NCBI GenBank assembly: GCA_023014485.1
Contig: JAJOZX010005513.1
Coordinates: 218,501-282,500, forward strand
Origin: Bathynomus jamesi
Taxonomy: Eukaryota; Arthropoda; Malacostraca; Isopoda; Cirolanidae
Direction of reading: 5' to 3'
Length of the DNA: 64,000 nucleotides
Shown: in pieces, positions 1 to 10,300 of the stretch
How positions within the stretch are numbered: position 1 is the first letter of the stretch
Layout: each line of letters starts with the position of its first letter
Notes under the pieces: generated by a model
Told to the model about the DNA's origin: nothing
The model's database searches: none
What the model saw: only the letters and a program-made list of their open reading frames with translations
Program-made: the position numbers and the translations under genes

Positions 1-2
1 AA

Positions 3-425
3 TACTGTGCGCAGTTTTGGTCTCCATCCCTCAGGAAGGACATAGAAAGGTTAGAAAGAGTACAAGCAAGGGCTACAAAATTGATCCCTTCACTGAGAAT
101 GCAAAGCTACCAACGGAGATTGGAGCGCCTAAATCTGTTTAGCTTAGAGACGAGGAGGTTGCGAGGTCAGCTTATTCAAGTCTTCAAGATGCTCAAAGGA
201 ATAGACAGGGTAGATTACAGAAACTTATTCTCACTTAATGCCAGTCCGACAAGAAATAATGGGTTTAAACTGGAACTAAAGACATTTAGGACCTCTGTCT
301 GCGGAAATTTCTTTTCCTATAAAATAGTTAATATCTGGAACCAACTTCCCTCAGAGGTTGTTTCCAGTCACTGTAAATGTGTTTAAAAATAGGCTAGACA
401 AAGTACTGAATACTCTCATAGTTTA
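3..425 (+). pseudogene. LINE ORF2 C-terminal end (CR1/jockey-like), 5' part outside window
   Basis: The reading frame from base 3 has no start codon and matches the C-terminal domain of the LINE copies at 46.4-46.8 kb and 51.7-52.0 kb; all three share RKDIERLERVQARATKLIP, the LNLF.LETRRLRGQLI block and SVCGNFF/Y. This region lies downstream of the reverse-transcriptase core of non-LTR elements. The frame breaks near base 371, where one frame runs into a stop at 384-386, and the shifted frame continues to a stop at 423-425. It is a relative, not a close copy, of the later LINEs: many synonymous sites differ. The element must begin before the window. LINE identity is confident; the exact clade is inferred. 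Confidence 0.8.
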
Positions 426-765
426 AGATTAAAACATAAGAAAAATCTGCAGGAGTTCGCTTGCACGGTGTCTCTGTGAGCAAGCTAAATATAGAGCTAT
501 TTATAAGTATATTCTCCACTTTCCTGTAAAATTTCCTTGGCTACTTTTCCAGGGTCAAGGTATTTTCTTCAACCTTTTTCCGTACCTGCCTCTGGCAGGG
601 AGGGAGCGGAGAGTGGGGAGAGAGCCTTCTACTTTTCTATCCAGTTTTCTACTACTGCTAGGATAGTTGAAAGAAAAATAAACTTGTTTTATAACAGGAA
701 CCTCCCAGAGTGGACCGAAAGGTCTTTGAGGCTTCCTCTTGTCCTTGTAACTCCTTGTAACTCTA
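426..765 (+). repeat. Probable 3' UTR of the LINE at the left edge
   Basis: This stretch directly follows the LINE stop and has no long meaningful frame. It ends in a doubled CTTGTAACTC motif before a TA/GT microsatellite; a similar CTTGTAACTCTTTCC lies after the LINE copy ending near 52.2 kb. The end at about 765 is a guess. Confidence 0.4.
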
Positions 766-1252
766 TATATATGTGTGGTGTGTGTGTGTGTGTGTACCCA
801 AATAAAATATATATCATGGTCATGATGTCATGGTCCTTGAGGAACCTTGTGCACTATGAATTAATTAAAAAAAAAGTAGACGGTGAATAAAAATAAAAAA
901 AAAATCCGTGACATGCTTTTGTGACCGATTTCTTGAATCTTTTCCGCAAATTAATTGTCATTTCCCGACGAAGGGAAATTCCTTTTCTCCAAAAACGATC
1001 ATTCTACACAACCCTCTCGCCCTGGCCCGTGACCTGACCTCGGTCACCCCTCTATTCAGTATTATTATTATTATTATTATCGTCGTCATCACCACCATTA
1101 TCATTATAGGGGTAAAAAAAAAAGGTTATAAAGAAAACAAAAATGTTCATTTGTTCAAGAACAAATTTGTCTTTGCCAAAATTAAGCAGGAAATTTTGTT
1201 TGGAATTTCATGACTGATTAATTATATGGAGTGATCGGGAGAAAGAGACGTA

Positions 1253-1271
1253 CGTATATATATACATATAC

Positions 1272-1332
<61 letters not shown>
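1253..1332. repeat. (TA)n microsatellite
   Basis: Near-perfect TA dinucleotide tract with a few ACGTA interruptions at its left edge, followed by (CA)5. Translated frames of Tyr-Ile repeats across it are artefacts. Confidence 0.95.
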
Positions 1333-1333
<1 letters not shown>

Positions 1334-1635
1334 CACACACACACAAATAAAGCTTATTATTATCATTATCACTATTATCATTATTATATAATGTTGGCAT
1401 TCCATTCACGCGCGTTTGTTGTTTATTGCGTAAAGTATCTGAAGTGACAGCTTGCACAACGTCCGTAACCGAGTTTCGGATTAACCCAGATTCGGTTCCT
1501 CCTTCCTGCTTGACTGTATGTCATCCGTGGCATTTAGCGTAGGGTAGGATTTGTATGTACTGTGCCATCGTTATACGGCGAGGGGGAGAGTTCACATTAT
1601 TTGGGTGTGGGAGGGGGAAAGATGATTTTTAATTG

Positions 1636-1638
<3 letters not shown>

Positions 1639-1696
<58 letters not shown>
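1639..1696. repeat. (TC)n microsatellite
   Basis: Uninterrupted TC dinucleotide tract of about 58 bases; a short GAGAGA/GTGTGT patch follows 30 bases later. Confidence 0.95.
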
Positions 1697-1697
<1 letters not shown>

Positions 1698-2135
1698 AAT
1701 GTATATATTCTTTGTGTCTGCTGAGAGAGAGAGCGCGCGTGTGTGTGTGTCAAAAGAAATATGAGTTTATGAACATAATATTTACTGAACGTAATTTGAC
1801 GTTGAAGTGCACCTCTGACTTTTGAACATAATAGAGATGTTACCTGTTAATTGACCCTTGTGTGAACCACTTCTCGTTCCTTCCTCTCGTTTTCTCTGTT
1901 TGACGGGTTGTGGAACATGATAATTCCTCATTTCAGTGGAACTTGAGAAGCTTCTCTGCTTGTTACAAACTTGAAGGATGGAAGAAAATTGCCTTCATGC
2001 GAAAGGAATACAAACATATTATCTTAAAATTAATGTTACATGTTGCTTATTTATATTTATGTATTTGGTGTTCAGTGAATACTGATGCCCAATTTGTATC
2101 TTATAGTGTGCATTTTGGGCGTACTTACGTTTAAA

Positions 2136-2138
<3 letters not shown>

Positions 2139-2187
<49 letters not shown>
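2139..2187. repeat. (CA)n microsatellite
   Basis: Uninterrupted CA tract of about 49 bases running into TATATAA. Confidence 0.95.
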
Positions 2188-2194
<7 letters not shown>

Positions 2195-2580
2195 ATTATA
2201 TAATTTTTTTCATATTAGAGTTGCATGAAGCTTAACTTTATGCTGTTCGTTGTCAAATTATATATTCATGCATGGCGTAAAGATTAATGATCTTGTAAAA
2301 TATCAAAAGAAGGAAACGAAGAAACCAAAAAAAAAATTAGTATAGCAGACCATTATTGGCCTTGCACATCAATTTCATACATTTATATACATATAAAAAC
2401 TTGGAGGAGCGAGATGCATGTTGCTCATATATATATATATATATATATATATAAGCGTGTTTTTTTTTACCATATGTAATAAATATTTTTTTGAATTTCA
2501 ATCACGTTTGGCTTTCAATTAAAAATATTCGAAATCAAATTACAACTACTTAGTACTAACTCAGGTTTTTACACACACAC

Positions 2581-2632
2581 TTTGTTGTTTTAGGTTAGGT
2601 TAACCTAACCTAGCGTAACCTAATCTACATTG
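2581..2632. repeat. Inverted TTAGGTTAGG/CCTAACCTAA motif
   Basis: TTAGGTTAGGTT is followed at once by AACCTAACCTAG and another AACCTAATC. The TTAGG unit equals the arthropod telomeric pentamer, but only two units occur per arm, so a telomere relic is only one reading; a palindromic MITE core is equally likely, as similar CCTAACC motifs sit in MITEs at 55 and 61 kb. Confidence 0.4.
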
Positions 2633-2745
2633 AACCAAAACAAAACATTTCTACAACAAAGTAAGAGTTATTTTCCCCAAGTAGGAGGAAAGTGATACAA
2701 AAGTTAGCACCGAATGAAAACGAACGTAACTTTCAGATATACATA

Positions 2746-3502
2746 CAGGGTGTCCCATAAGTCCGGCATCATAGGAAAAATAATAAAAAAAGGCAAAACA
2801 AAAGCTTTTATTTACAGAACGTGCTCAATATGTCCACCATTGTTTTCAATACACAAATTCAGATGTGATACCCAGTCAGCAAGCACACGGTGAATGATGT
2901 CAGGAGTAATGGTGTTACATGCCCCAATAATGCGCTGCCGTAAATGTTCAACACTCCTAATTTTCTCTACGTATACCAGCGCTTTCAAGTGGCCCCAGAG
3001 ATAAAAATCTAGTGGCGTGAGATCCGGGCTTCTAGCTGGCCATTCCACAGGCCCTCGACGTCCTATCCAGTGTCCAGGGAATTGTTGGTACAGGTATTCC
3101 TTTACTTGGGTGCTGTAATGTGCAGGAGCGCCGTCTTGCTGAAACCATGTTGGGAAATTTCCTTCTTCGTTCAAGACACTGGGAAATGCTTCTTCCTTGA
3201 GCATATGTAGGTAGGTGCCTCCAGTGACATGTTCATCGAAAAAGAGGGGGCCTATGATGCGATCCTTCCAAATGCCACACCATACCATCACCCGAGATGC
3301 ACCTTGTTCCTTTGAAGAGGTATACCAGTGAGGGTTGTTTTGAGACCAGTAGCGGGTGTTCTGTCGATTTACCTCACCATTTCCATAAAAAAACAGCCTC
3401 GTCACTGAACAGAATGTTGGACGGGAAATTGGCATCCCGAGCATAAATTATGGTTTGTAGAAATAGAAAAATATGAATTTCTCCTATGATGCCGGACTTA
3501 TG
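2746..3502 (-). mobile_element. DD41D mariner-group element, family A, copy 1 (internally deleted)
   Basis: The left end CAGGGTGTCCCATAAGTC is preceded by TA; the right end carries the inverted CCGGACTTATGG but lacks the last bases (GACACCCTG). Family A recurs at 30.5 kb and 58.2 kb. Relative to those copies the region coding the N-terminal DNA-binding half is gone, so transposase sequence runs almost directly into the 5' terminal region. The right end is truncated, so it was probably immobile when last damaged. Confidence 0.85.
2812..3444 (-). pseudogene. DD41D transposase, C-terminal two thirds
   Basis: Cut-and-paste transposase of the IS630-Tc1-mariner superfamily, which would act on its own terminal repeats in the nucleus. 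Visible motifs: NRQNTRYW after the first catalytic region, QQDGAPAHY with the second Asp, and PDLTPLDFYLWG with the third; 41 residues separate the second and third Asp, which defines the DD41D spacing. The first catalytic Asp region and the N-terminal helix-turn-helix are lost or shifted: the frame opens with residues that match the other copies only after a frameshift. It ends ...GGHIEHVL, as the other copies do. Confidence 0.85.
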
Positions 3503-3519
3503 GCATTTTGAATGGTATC

Positions 3520-3918
3520 AGATACAGAAATGACAAATTTGTTACAGTTTACGTTTTCGAAAATCCCACGGTCAACCTCAATGCACTTTGCAACTCGTGT
3601 GCGAAGATCGCGTGTTGTTCATCTGAGTTGATCTTGACGTTCCTTTATGCGGGCAGCAGCATCCAAAATGCGCGCGAGCAATTCGTCTCGTGTATCCACC
3701 TTTCTTTTGTAAACTTTACTTTTCATCCACTCCCACAAACAATAATCTAACGGAGAGAGGTCTGGAGACCTTGGTGGCCATTGAGTGGGACCACCGCGGG
3801 GGGAGGAAGAGCTGCGCGCGCATCAGATTCAAACATGTTCATATGAACTTTTTTCTCACAATGACCGATACTATCACCTCCCGAAGTATTGACCTTTCCT
3901 CCTGAAACACCTTGTATG
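3520..3918 (-). pseudogene. Fragment of a second DD41D-like transposase with one terminal repeat
   Basis: Read on the minus strand, stretches between 3560 and 3800 resemble the C-terminal third of DD41D transposases (a decayed SPDLSPLDY-like patch near 3755-3790, then a basic VYKRKV-like patch), with stop codons and frameshifts. A terminal-repeat-like TACAAGGTGTTTCAGGAGG (minus strand) ends near 3918. It abuts the previous element, so one may have inserted beside or into the other. The assignment is from pattern only. Confidence 0.5.
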
Positions 3919-3924
3919 TATAGT

Positions 3925-6215
3925 ATATGAGGCAGATGGAATATTTGAAAGCTTAAACATAAATTCAAAGAAAGTAAATTGGGAAAACGTAAATAAAGAT
4001 TTAAAGGAGGTAAATTGGGAATTGCTACTTCACGAGAAGACCACAAGAAATACTATGTATAATAGAGACGGAAACCGAACGTATAATACTGAAACATATT
4101 CCAGAGAGACAGGAAAGAAAACGTAGCAAGCTCGAGAGGAAAATCAGGACACTATTCAGGCAACGAAGACAAACCGTAAAACATCTCCACAGATGCAGAA
4201 CTGATGCAAAGAGACTCAAACTAGAGAGGATACTTGGCGAAATAGAAATGGACCTAAAGCAAACATTCATACATAAGACAAACGAGGAGGAAAACAAGGT
4301 AGCAGAAAAGAAAAATTAACTCAAAACACTTCTACACATTTGCGAAAAGGAAAATGCAGTGTAAGGAGAGTATTGGACCGTTGATAGACGGGGAGGCCGA
4401 ATACACAAATGACCCGAAAGAAATAAGTGAACTGCTTAGGGAACAATTTAAATCTGTGTTTAGCACCCCTAAGTCCGAGATGGAAGTGGAAAACCCCAGA
4501 CGAATTTTTCGATATAGATACAGATCAACCAAGAACAAATTCCGGCACAAACCTATTAATGGACTTCGAGTTCACGGAAGGGGATGTAATTACGGCCTTA
4601 TCACAGATGCGAGGAAATTCAGCGCCAGGGCCAGACACATGGAGTGCCACATTTCTGAAGAAATGCAAAGAAAGTATTGCAAAACCGCTATACTTACAGT
4701 GGAGGAAATCACTCGACACAGGACAAATTCCACTCCCCTTAAAGAACGCGAACATTGCCCTCCTTTTTAAAGGTGGTAACAGAGCAATGCCCAAAAATTA
4801 ATTATCAGCCAGTGGCTCTCACCTCACCTTACAAAGTGTTTTGGACGTATAATTAGAGGTATAACTACCTACTACCTACAAGAAAGACTTATACAACCCG
4901 AATCAATATGGCTTCAGAGCGGGAAGATCATGCCTGTCACAGCTACTAGACCACTAGGAGAAAATATTAAACATCGTGTCGAGGACAAAACATTGATGTA
5001 ATGTATATGGACTTTGCTAAATCCTTCGGTAAATGTGACCATGGAATCATAGCACACAAACTTAAGAATACAGGAATTACTGGAAAGCTGGGAAGGTGGA
5101 TATTTAATTTCTTGACGCAAAGAACACAAAGAGTGGTGGTAAACTGAGTTAAATCGAATGTCTCGGAAGTCGTGAGCTCTGTCCCACAAGGGACAGTATT
5201 AACTCCTTTGCTGTTCATAATAATGATTGCAGATATTGATGCAGATATTAAGGACAGTATTGCATTATGCTTCGTAGATGACACAAAGATATGCAAGGAA
5301 ATACTGAACGAAGATTACATAAGAAAATTACAAAACGACATTGAAACATTATTCCAGTGGGCAGAAGACAACAATATGAAGTTCAACGAAGAAAAATTCC
5401 AACTTCTAAGGTCTGATAATAACAGAGCTACAGAAAAAAGGGTACAAAACTCTGCAAGCCAAAGAGATAACACCAAATCCACAAGTCAGGGATCTTGGAG
5501 TAATAATGTCGTCGGATGCAGAATTCAGAGAGCACTATAAAATCAAAATCACAACGGCTAGAAAAATGATGGGAATCATCTGGAGGAGCTTCCGCAGCAG
5601 AAAAGCAAACATCATGCTCAAATTATGGAAGTCTAGTCCTACCAATAATTGAGTGTTGCTCAGTACTCACAAGCCCACACAGAAAGAGACATTGCGAACA
5701 TTGAAGCTATACAAAGGACTTTTACGTCTAAGATAGAGGAAACGGAAGGTGAAGACTACTGGTTTCGACTACAATCCCTGGAACTCTCTCGAAAGAAGGC
5801 GCGAGCGGTACACAATAATACACATACGAAAAATACTTGAGGGCTCTGTCCCTAACCTTAGAAATGAAATAGAAACAAACTGGAGTGAGAGAAGAGGCAG
5901 ATTTTGTACTGGCCCAGCTGCGGTGGGACAAGGGGCCATGAAAACGAGGATGGAAAATACAAATACCCTCAGAAAACGGGGTCCAAAGCTTTTCAATGTC
6001 CTTCCAAAAGCAGACAGAAATCTCCAGCAAACCGACCTAAATAACTTCAGGAACCAGCTGGACAGATTCTTGTGCAAAGTCCCTGGCCAGCCATTCGTGG
6101 CTGGCTACGAGGGCAGGAGGAGATCAGACAGCAATTCCCTCCTTCACCAAATCCCGCAAATGAGGCGAGATGGTGCAAGGGGGTCGACCGCAGGTTGATC
6201 CTGAACCGTTGTTCA
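3925..6215 (+). pseudogene. Decayed jockey/CR1-like LINE (linker, reverse transcriptase, C-terminus, 3' tail)
   Basis: Segments in changing plus-strand frames follow LINE order: a basic linker (4040-4320), LIDGEAEYTNDPKEISELLR (4380-4440), NSAPGPDTWSATFLKK (about 4615-4670), a fingers/palm region NQYGFRAGRSCLSQLLD (about 4900-4950), VPQGTVLTPLLFIIMIADID (5180-5245), the catalytic FVDDTK (about 5270), and a C-terminal segment with NFRNQLDRFL (about 6040-6070). At least four frameshifts and stops interrupt it. The 3' tail CTTCACCAAATCCCGCAAAT (6141-6160) resembles a lone tail at 42.45 kb. The endonuclease domain was not seen, so the copy is 5'-truncated. Confidence 0.75.
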
Positions 6216-6231
6216 AACTCACCAAAAGTAA

Positions 6232-6256
6232 GTTAGTATATATATATATATGTATA

Positions 6257-6315
<59 letters not shown>
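6232..6315. repeat. (TA)n microsatellite
   Basis: TA tract with two ATGTATAG interruptions; its last TA (6314-6315) is the target-site duplication of the adjacent Tc1 element. Confidence 0.95.
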
Positions 6316-6317
<2 letters not shown>

Positions 6318-7279
6318 CACACCGGACAAAAAATTAGTCACCCCTAATAGCACCGATAGTAGGAAGTTCAAGGTCACACAGAGGGCGCTGATGTAGCATT
6401 GGTAAGTGACAAGTAGCGGTGACGTAGCACACAGGATCAGATCTGTTTCGTGAGGTGGTGAAGAACAAAGTGTGTGTTGGATATAGTCTGCAAAATGGGT
6501 CGTGAGCCAGACGTTACTCAGTGGCAAAAAGGAGCCATCGTGTTTGGCAGAGCCCACGGACACAAAATGTCTGAAGTAGCCCAATTTGTTGGTGTGTCAA
6601 CGCGTACTGTCCAGCGAGTTTACAAAGAGTGGTGTAGTTCGCAATCAACTGACAATCGACGGCGTAACTGTGGCCGGAAAACAATTCTCGACAATAGGGG
6701 CCGCCGCCATGTTTCTCGTCTAGTAACTGCAAATCGTTTTCAAACCAGAGAACAATTGCTCCAAGAAACCAATGAGGTTCTCCAGCGACCAATTTCCGAA
6801 CGGACATTGCGACGAGAACTGCATGCGATGGACATCTGGAGCAGGGTACCACGGAAGAGGCCGCTGTTAACAGCAAGTCACAAATTGGCACGTTATAAAT
6901 GGGCTCAGAGGCACAAAAACTGGACTGCGGCAGATTGGAAACGTGTAATTTGGTCCGATGAGTCCCGTTTTTGTTTGTTCTCCAATGATGGGAGGCGACG
7001 AGTACATCGCAGGTCCAATGAAGCCTTTAATCCTGAATGCGTCGAAGGTGTTGTTCAGGCTGCAAACAGAAAGTGAAGCGCAGGAATAGACACCCACGGA
7101 CTCTGGCGGAACTTCGGGACCGGCTGATGAACGAGTGGCAGCAAATCGATGTTCAGTATATGCACAACCTCGTAGAGTCTCTGCCTCGCCGGATTCGTGC
7201 GGTTATCAAGGCCAGAGGCGCCGTCACACGTTATTAGGTACATTCTGAGAGGGGTGACTAATTTTTTGTCCGGTGTGCT
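6316..7279 (+). mobile_element. Tc1-like transposon, copy 1 (internal deletion)
   Basis: The ends AGCACACCGGACAAAAAATT (left) and its inverted copy (right, ending CCGGTGTGCT) are flanked by TA at 6314-6315 and 7280-7281. This 964-bp element has a close copy at 27938-28895. Both lack the same central part of the transposase, so they descend from one deletion derivative that was mobilised in trans. Insertion inside a (TA)n tract agrees with the TA target preference of this superfamily. Confidence 0.92.
6495..7236 (+). pseudogene. Tc1-like transposase with central catalytic region deleted
   Basis: The frame starting MGREPDVTQWQ has the paired-type N-terminal helix-turn-helix (VAQFVGVSTRTVQRVYKEW), a GRKT linker, a second helical region, and the first catalytic Asp in WSDESRF (about residues 155-161). 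After VHRRSNEAFN the region containing the second Asp and the Glu is missing, and sequence resumes in a shifted frame (7085-7236) with HPRTLAELRDRLMNEWQQID, the usual C-terminal end. A family protein is about 340 residues; this encodes roughly 200 plus an out-of-frame tail. Catalysis is excluded; DNA binding to the terminal repeats could have persisted. Confidence 0.88.
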
Positions 7280-7352
7280 TATATATATATATATATATAA
7301 TATATATATGTATAGTATATAGATATATATGTATAGTATATAGATATATATG

Positions 7353-7794
7353 TTCTGGTACAGGCACTGCTGATAACGCGAAGCAATGGAATCGCAAACA
7401 TCACGAAACATTTCGTTTGGTATTTGTGTGCATTCTCGTTCAATGGCTGCTCTCAATTCAGCGACTGTTGCAGGTTTTATAGCGTAGACTTTGTCTTTTA
7501 AGTATCCCCATAAAAAAAGTCTAGTGGTGTGAGGTCTGGTGAACGCGGAGGGTATTCTACGAAACCCCTTCGTCCAATCCACATCCACATCGTGCCAAGT
7601 ACCACTCGCAATACTCCTAAACTGTCTTTGCACTTCAACTGCGTTTTCACACTTCCAGTAGCATTTTAGAATGAATTTCCTTTGTTCAAAGCTTAGTCTG
7701 ACTGCCATTATTAATTCTAATGGGTTTAACTTGGAAAGAAAGAAACATCAATTGAGCTATCAGCTGTTAAAGTGTGTATACATTTTTTGGGACG

Positions 7795-7797
<3 letters not shown>
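7353..7797 (-). mobile_element. Mariner-group element family E, short deletion copy
   Basis: The right part is nearly identical to 62.4-62.66 kb and ends in GGGACGCCCTATATA. The left part (7355-7610) is nearly identical to 61.91-62.16 kb and begins mid-element in GTTCTGGTACAGGCACTGC. A further deletion joins the two (near 7613), so this copy is a shorter derivative of the type at 61759-62657. The left terminal repeat has been replaced by TATAG-rich sequence. The frame [19 protein letters not shown] (from 7708) is the transposase N-terminus. Confidence 0.8.
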
Positions 7798-7839
<42 letters not shown>

Positions 7840-7853
7840 ATATATATATATTA
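7798..7853. repeat. (TA)n microsatellite
   Basis: TA tract abutting the end of the family E copy; the element probably sits in a longer TA array that starts near 7281. Confidence 0.9.
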
Positions 7854-8121
7854 TAGGTTTCATCAGTTACCATTTGGTGAAGTTTTTGTATCCGGCTGTT
7901 TTACTCATCATGGGGTCTTTGCCCCCTTCTTGCTCTTGAGTTATTGATTTGAAAAAAAAAATATATATATTTCACGGCTAGGCAATTATTCATTATTTGA
8001 GTGCTGTACTTGTTTATTTTTTGACAAGGATTTTATTATTTATTATTATTAGTAGTTGTAGTAGCCGCAGCAACAGCAGCAGCAGGAGTAAGTAATCATA
8101 TGTAAGATATGTAAGGTACGT

Positions 8122-8129
<8 letters not shown>

Positions 8130-8170
<41 letters not shown>

Positions 8171-8191
8171 GAGAAACTGTGCACGTTTCTC

Positions 8192-8250
<59 letters not shown>
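8130..8250. repeat. (TA)n tracts around a GAGAAACTGTGCACGTTTCTC palindrome
   Basis: Two TA arrays flank TATGGGAGAAACTGTGCACG (8165 on), whose core GAGAAAC...GTTTCTC is self-complementary. The same 29-base unit recurs immediately right of the following transposon (9162-9190), so it is a direct repeat bracketing that element. Confidence 0.85.
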
Positions 8251-8251
<1 letters not shown>

Positions 8252-9161
8252 GGTGGGCGGAAAGTAGCTCCCTATTTTGGATTGGTAAAAAAATACGTAT
8301 ATTATCCATTTATTTCAGAAAAAATAATATGAAAAGGTAGGCATACATGGTAGGTTTTCTCTAAAATTCAATGTGGGCTCCAACTCTTTCCACCAGCTTC
8401 TGGAGCCGCCCAGGAATGGCGTCCACTGACTTTAGCAGGAACTCCGGTGGGATGGAGGACATGACTTCCCGAATTCGGTCCTCCAGTTCTTCCAATGTCC
8501 TCGGTTTGGTGCGGTAGACTTCTTCCTTTACCCACCCCCAAAGAAAGAAGTCGCACGGGGTCAAGTCGGGGCTCCTGGCTGGCCATTGATGTGGACCATG
8601 ACGACCCATCCAACGCCAGTTCAGCTCCTTCTTCAGCACAGTTCGCACTGAGTAGCGGGAGAGTCCACTTTCCCGAGCTGCCTGGCGAGTTGACTTTCGT
8701 GGACTCCGTGCGAACATTTCCTGAACTGCCTGCACCGTCTCCTGGGCCCTGGATGTCGAAGGGCGACCACATCTTCGAACATCTGCCACAGACCCCGTGG
8801 TCATGAGCTTCGAGTGGCAGTTCTTGATTGTTTTCGGGTCCACTTGGGCACGTGGTCCGTGAATGGCCCGCCACCATCTTTGAACTCGAACGACAGATTG
8901 CCAAACTTCGTACCGTGCCGCCAACTGGGCACGCTCCTGCAGTGTTAAACGCTCAGCCATGTTACCCTTCAATCTGAAATGAAAAAAAAAAAATGAACGT
9001 TACAATTGTACCACTTTAGAGAACACTTTAGAGAAAAAAAGATTACCGTTACAATTGTACCACTTTAGAGAACACACCATAACAATATAGCAATACAATC
9101 ACAATTTATACATAATTTATATGTAATTTAAATTAGGGAGCTACTTTCCGCCCACCCTGTA
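8251..9161 (-). mobile_element. Mariner-group element family D (internal deletion, open frame kept)
   Basis: Terminal inverted repeats CAGGGTGGGCGGAAAGTAGC and GCTACTTTCCGCCCACCCTG are bounded by TA on both sides. A 35-40 base unit, ACAATTGTACCACTTTAGAG, is tandemly duplicated near 9003-9075 inside the right end. The only gene is a shortened but uninterrupted transposase frame. Confidence 0.88.
8361..8960 (-). CDS. Shortened mariner-group transposase (HTH fused to C-terminal end)
   Basis: The chosen start is MAERLTLQERAQLAARYEVW; a Met four codons upstream (8972) is also possible. Residues 1-115 form a two-part helix-turn-helix DNA-binding region with a GRPSTSR hinge. At about residue 118 (ELNWRWMGRHGPHQWPARSP) the sequence jumps to the region just before the third catalytic Asp (PDLTPCDFFLWGW) and continues to ...VERVGAHIEF. 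The first two catalytic Asps are absent, so it cannot cut DNA. The deletion kept the frame, leaving about 199 residues without a stop. Known deletion products of this kind can still bind ends and inhibit the full enzyme; that role here is inference. Confidence 0.75.
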   Translation of the reverse strand: MAERLTLQERAQLAARYEVWQSVVRVQRWWRAIHGPRAQVDPKTIKNCHSKLMTTGSVADVRRCGRPSTSRAQETVQAVQEMFARSPRKSTRQAARESGLSRYSVRTVLKKELNWRWMGRHGPHQWPARSPDLTPCDFFLWGWVKEEVYRTKPRTLEELEDRIREVMSSIPPEFLLKSVDAIPGRLQKLVERVGAHIEF

Positions 9162-9274
9162 TATGGGAGAAACTGTGCACGTTTCTCGTAAATACAAATA
9201 GATTTGAATGCAAGCTCTATCAATAGAGCAAATAATTTCAGCAAATTTTGAGAATATATATATATATATATATA

Positions 9275-9352
9275 AAATGGTGAATTAAAAGTGATGCCTT
9301 AAAAATAACTAAACAACAAATAATTTTGAGGCAAGACTTTTGACTCACTCTG
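9275..9352. mobile_element. Micro-MITE (about 77 bp), copy 1
   Basis: The right end is TTGAGGCAAGACTTTTGACT then CACTCTGTA; the left end is a decayed inverted version (GGTGAATTAAAAGTGATGCC). An inverted copy lies at 62760-62838, where the arms are better preserved. No coding capacity. Confidence 0.65.
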
Positions 9353-9536
9353 TAGATCGTTTTGAAGCACATCGTAAATTATTTAGAAAATAGGAAAAAG
9401 TGTTTTAGTAATAATTAGAAATACGGCAAATGCGAGTATTCACTATTCAAAGAAGCGGTTAACCTTCATTGAAAAATGTATTTCCTTCAAACTCCATTTT
9501 CATACTTTTAACTCGTGTTTTAAAATGGAACTCTCT

Positions 9537-9539
<3 letters not shown>

Positions 9540-9575
<36 letters not shown>

Positions 9576-9585
9576 TATATGCACG
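9540..9585. repeat. (TA)n microsatellite
   Basis: TA tract with one TAATATA break. Sequence between 9590 and 10215 has no recognisable gene. Confidence 0.9.
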
Positions 9586-9855
9586 CGTGTTTGTCTGTCT
9601 GTGTGTCCAAAGACGTTCCTCTTAATTATGTCATATGGAGATGTTACGCATCTGTGCTCAGGAAAAAAAATAAAAGGGGTTCGTTGCAACAATCTACATA
9701 CATTGTTAATTATTTAACGATCAGTTAAAATTCGTTTGGACCATGCAGCGATTGCGTTAACCACGGTTAATTTTCTGATAACAAACTTGCAGTTAACGTT
9801 TCATGGTTTGAGTTCAGCATTTTCAATTTGTTAGCAAATAGTCTGTTGCTGCAAT

Positions 9856-9859
<4 letters not shown>

Positions 9860-9936
<77 letters not shown>
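9860..9936. repeat. (GT)n(GA)n compound microsatellite
   Basis: About 59 bases of GT followed by 18 bases of GA with no interruption. Confidence 0.95.
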
Positions 9937-9937
<1 letters not shown>

Positions 9938-10211
9938 TTGGTGTATAACTGATTACCATCAAAATATTGTGCCAACTATTAGAATTTTGGTTTGCGAAAA
10001 TAGCTTTCTTGTTATTGTAAATAATAATAATTGGATTCTTTCTTTTTGTTTACTTTTTGGTTTGAAATATTTTAAGATTTGTATAAACAAAGAAGTTTAG
10101 AGGATACTACTTATCATTTACAAAGTAATTAGTTGTTTTAAAAGTTTAACATTATATCTGCCTTTGTTTGATGTTAAAATATTTTGTTAATTTTTGTACT
10201 TTGATTTGAGG

Positions 10212-10265
<54 letters not shown>

Positions 10266-10300
10266 GACCAACACAACAGCAAACATTTTCGTTTATTTTT

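Larger units (their letters stand above)
766..2745. other. Gene-free stretch dominated by simple repeats
   Basis: No credible gene. It holds a short GT run (776-796), an ATT-rich run (1060-1080), TA (1253-1332), TC (1639-1696), CA (2139-2187) and AT (2431-2453) tracts separated by AT-rich unique-looking sequence. The ORF at 1910-2134 has no recognisable domain and is probably chance. Confidence 0.7.

Noticed and set aside
1208..1457. ORFs made of Tyr-Ile repeats (also at 6219, 8127, 10623, 33764-34150, 45120, 62583)
   Set aside because: They are translations of (TA)n/(CA)n microsatellites and have no protein features.
2812..3444. Calling the family A elements classic Tc1 (DD34E) or mariner (DD34D)
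   Set aside because: Counting residues between the second and third acidic residues gives 41, with Asp as the third, so DD41D fits.
8368..8904. 178-residue minus-strand ORF and 103-residue plus-strand ORF over the family D element
   Set aside because: Shadows of the 8361-8960 transposase frame; no motifs of their own.
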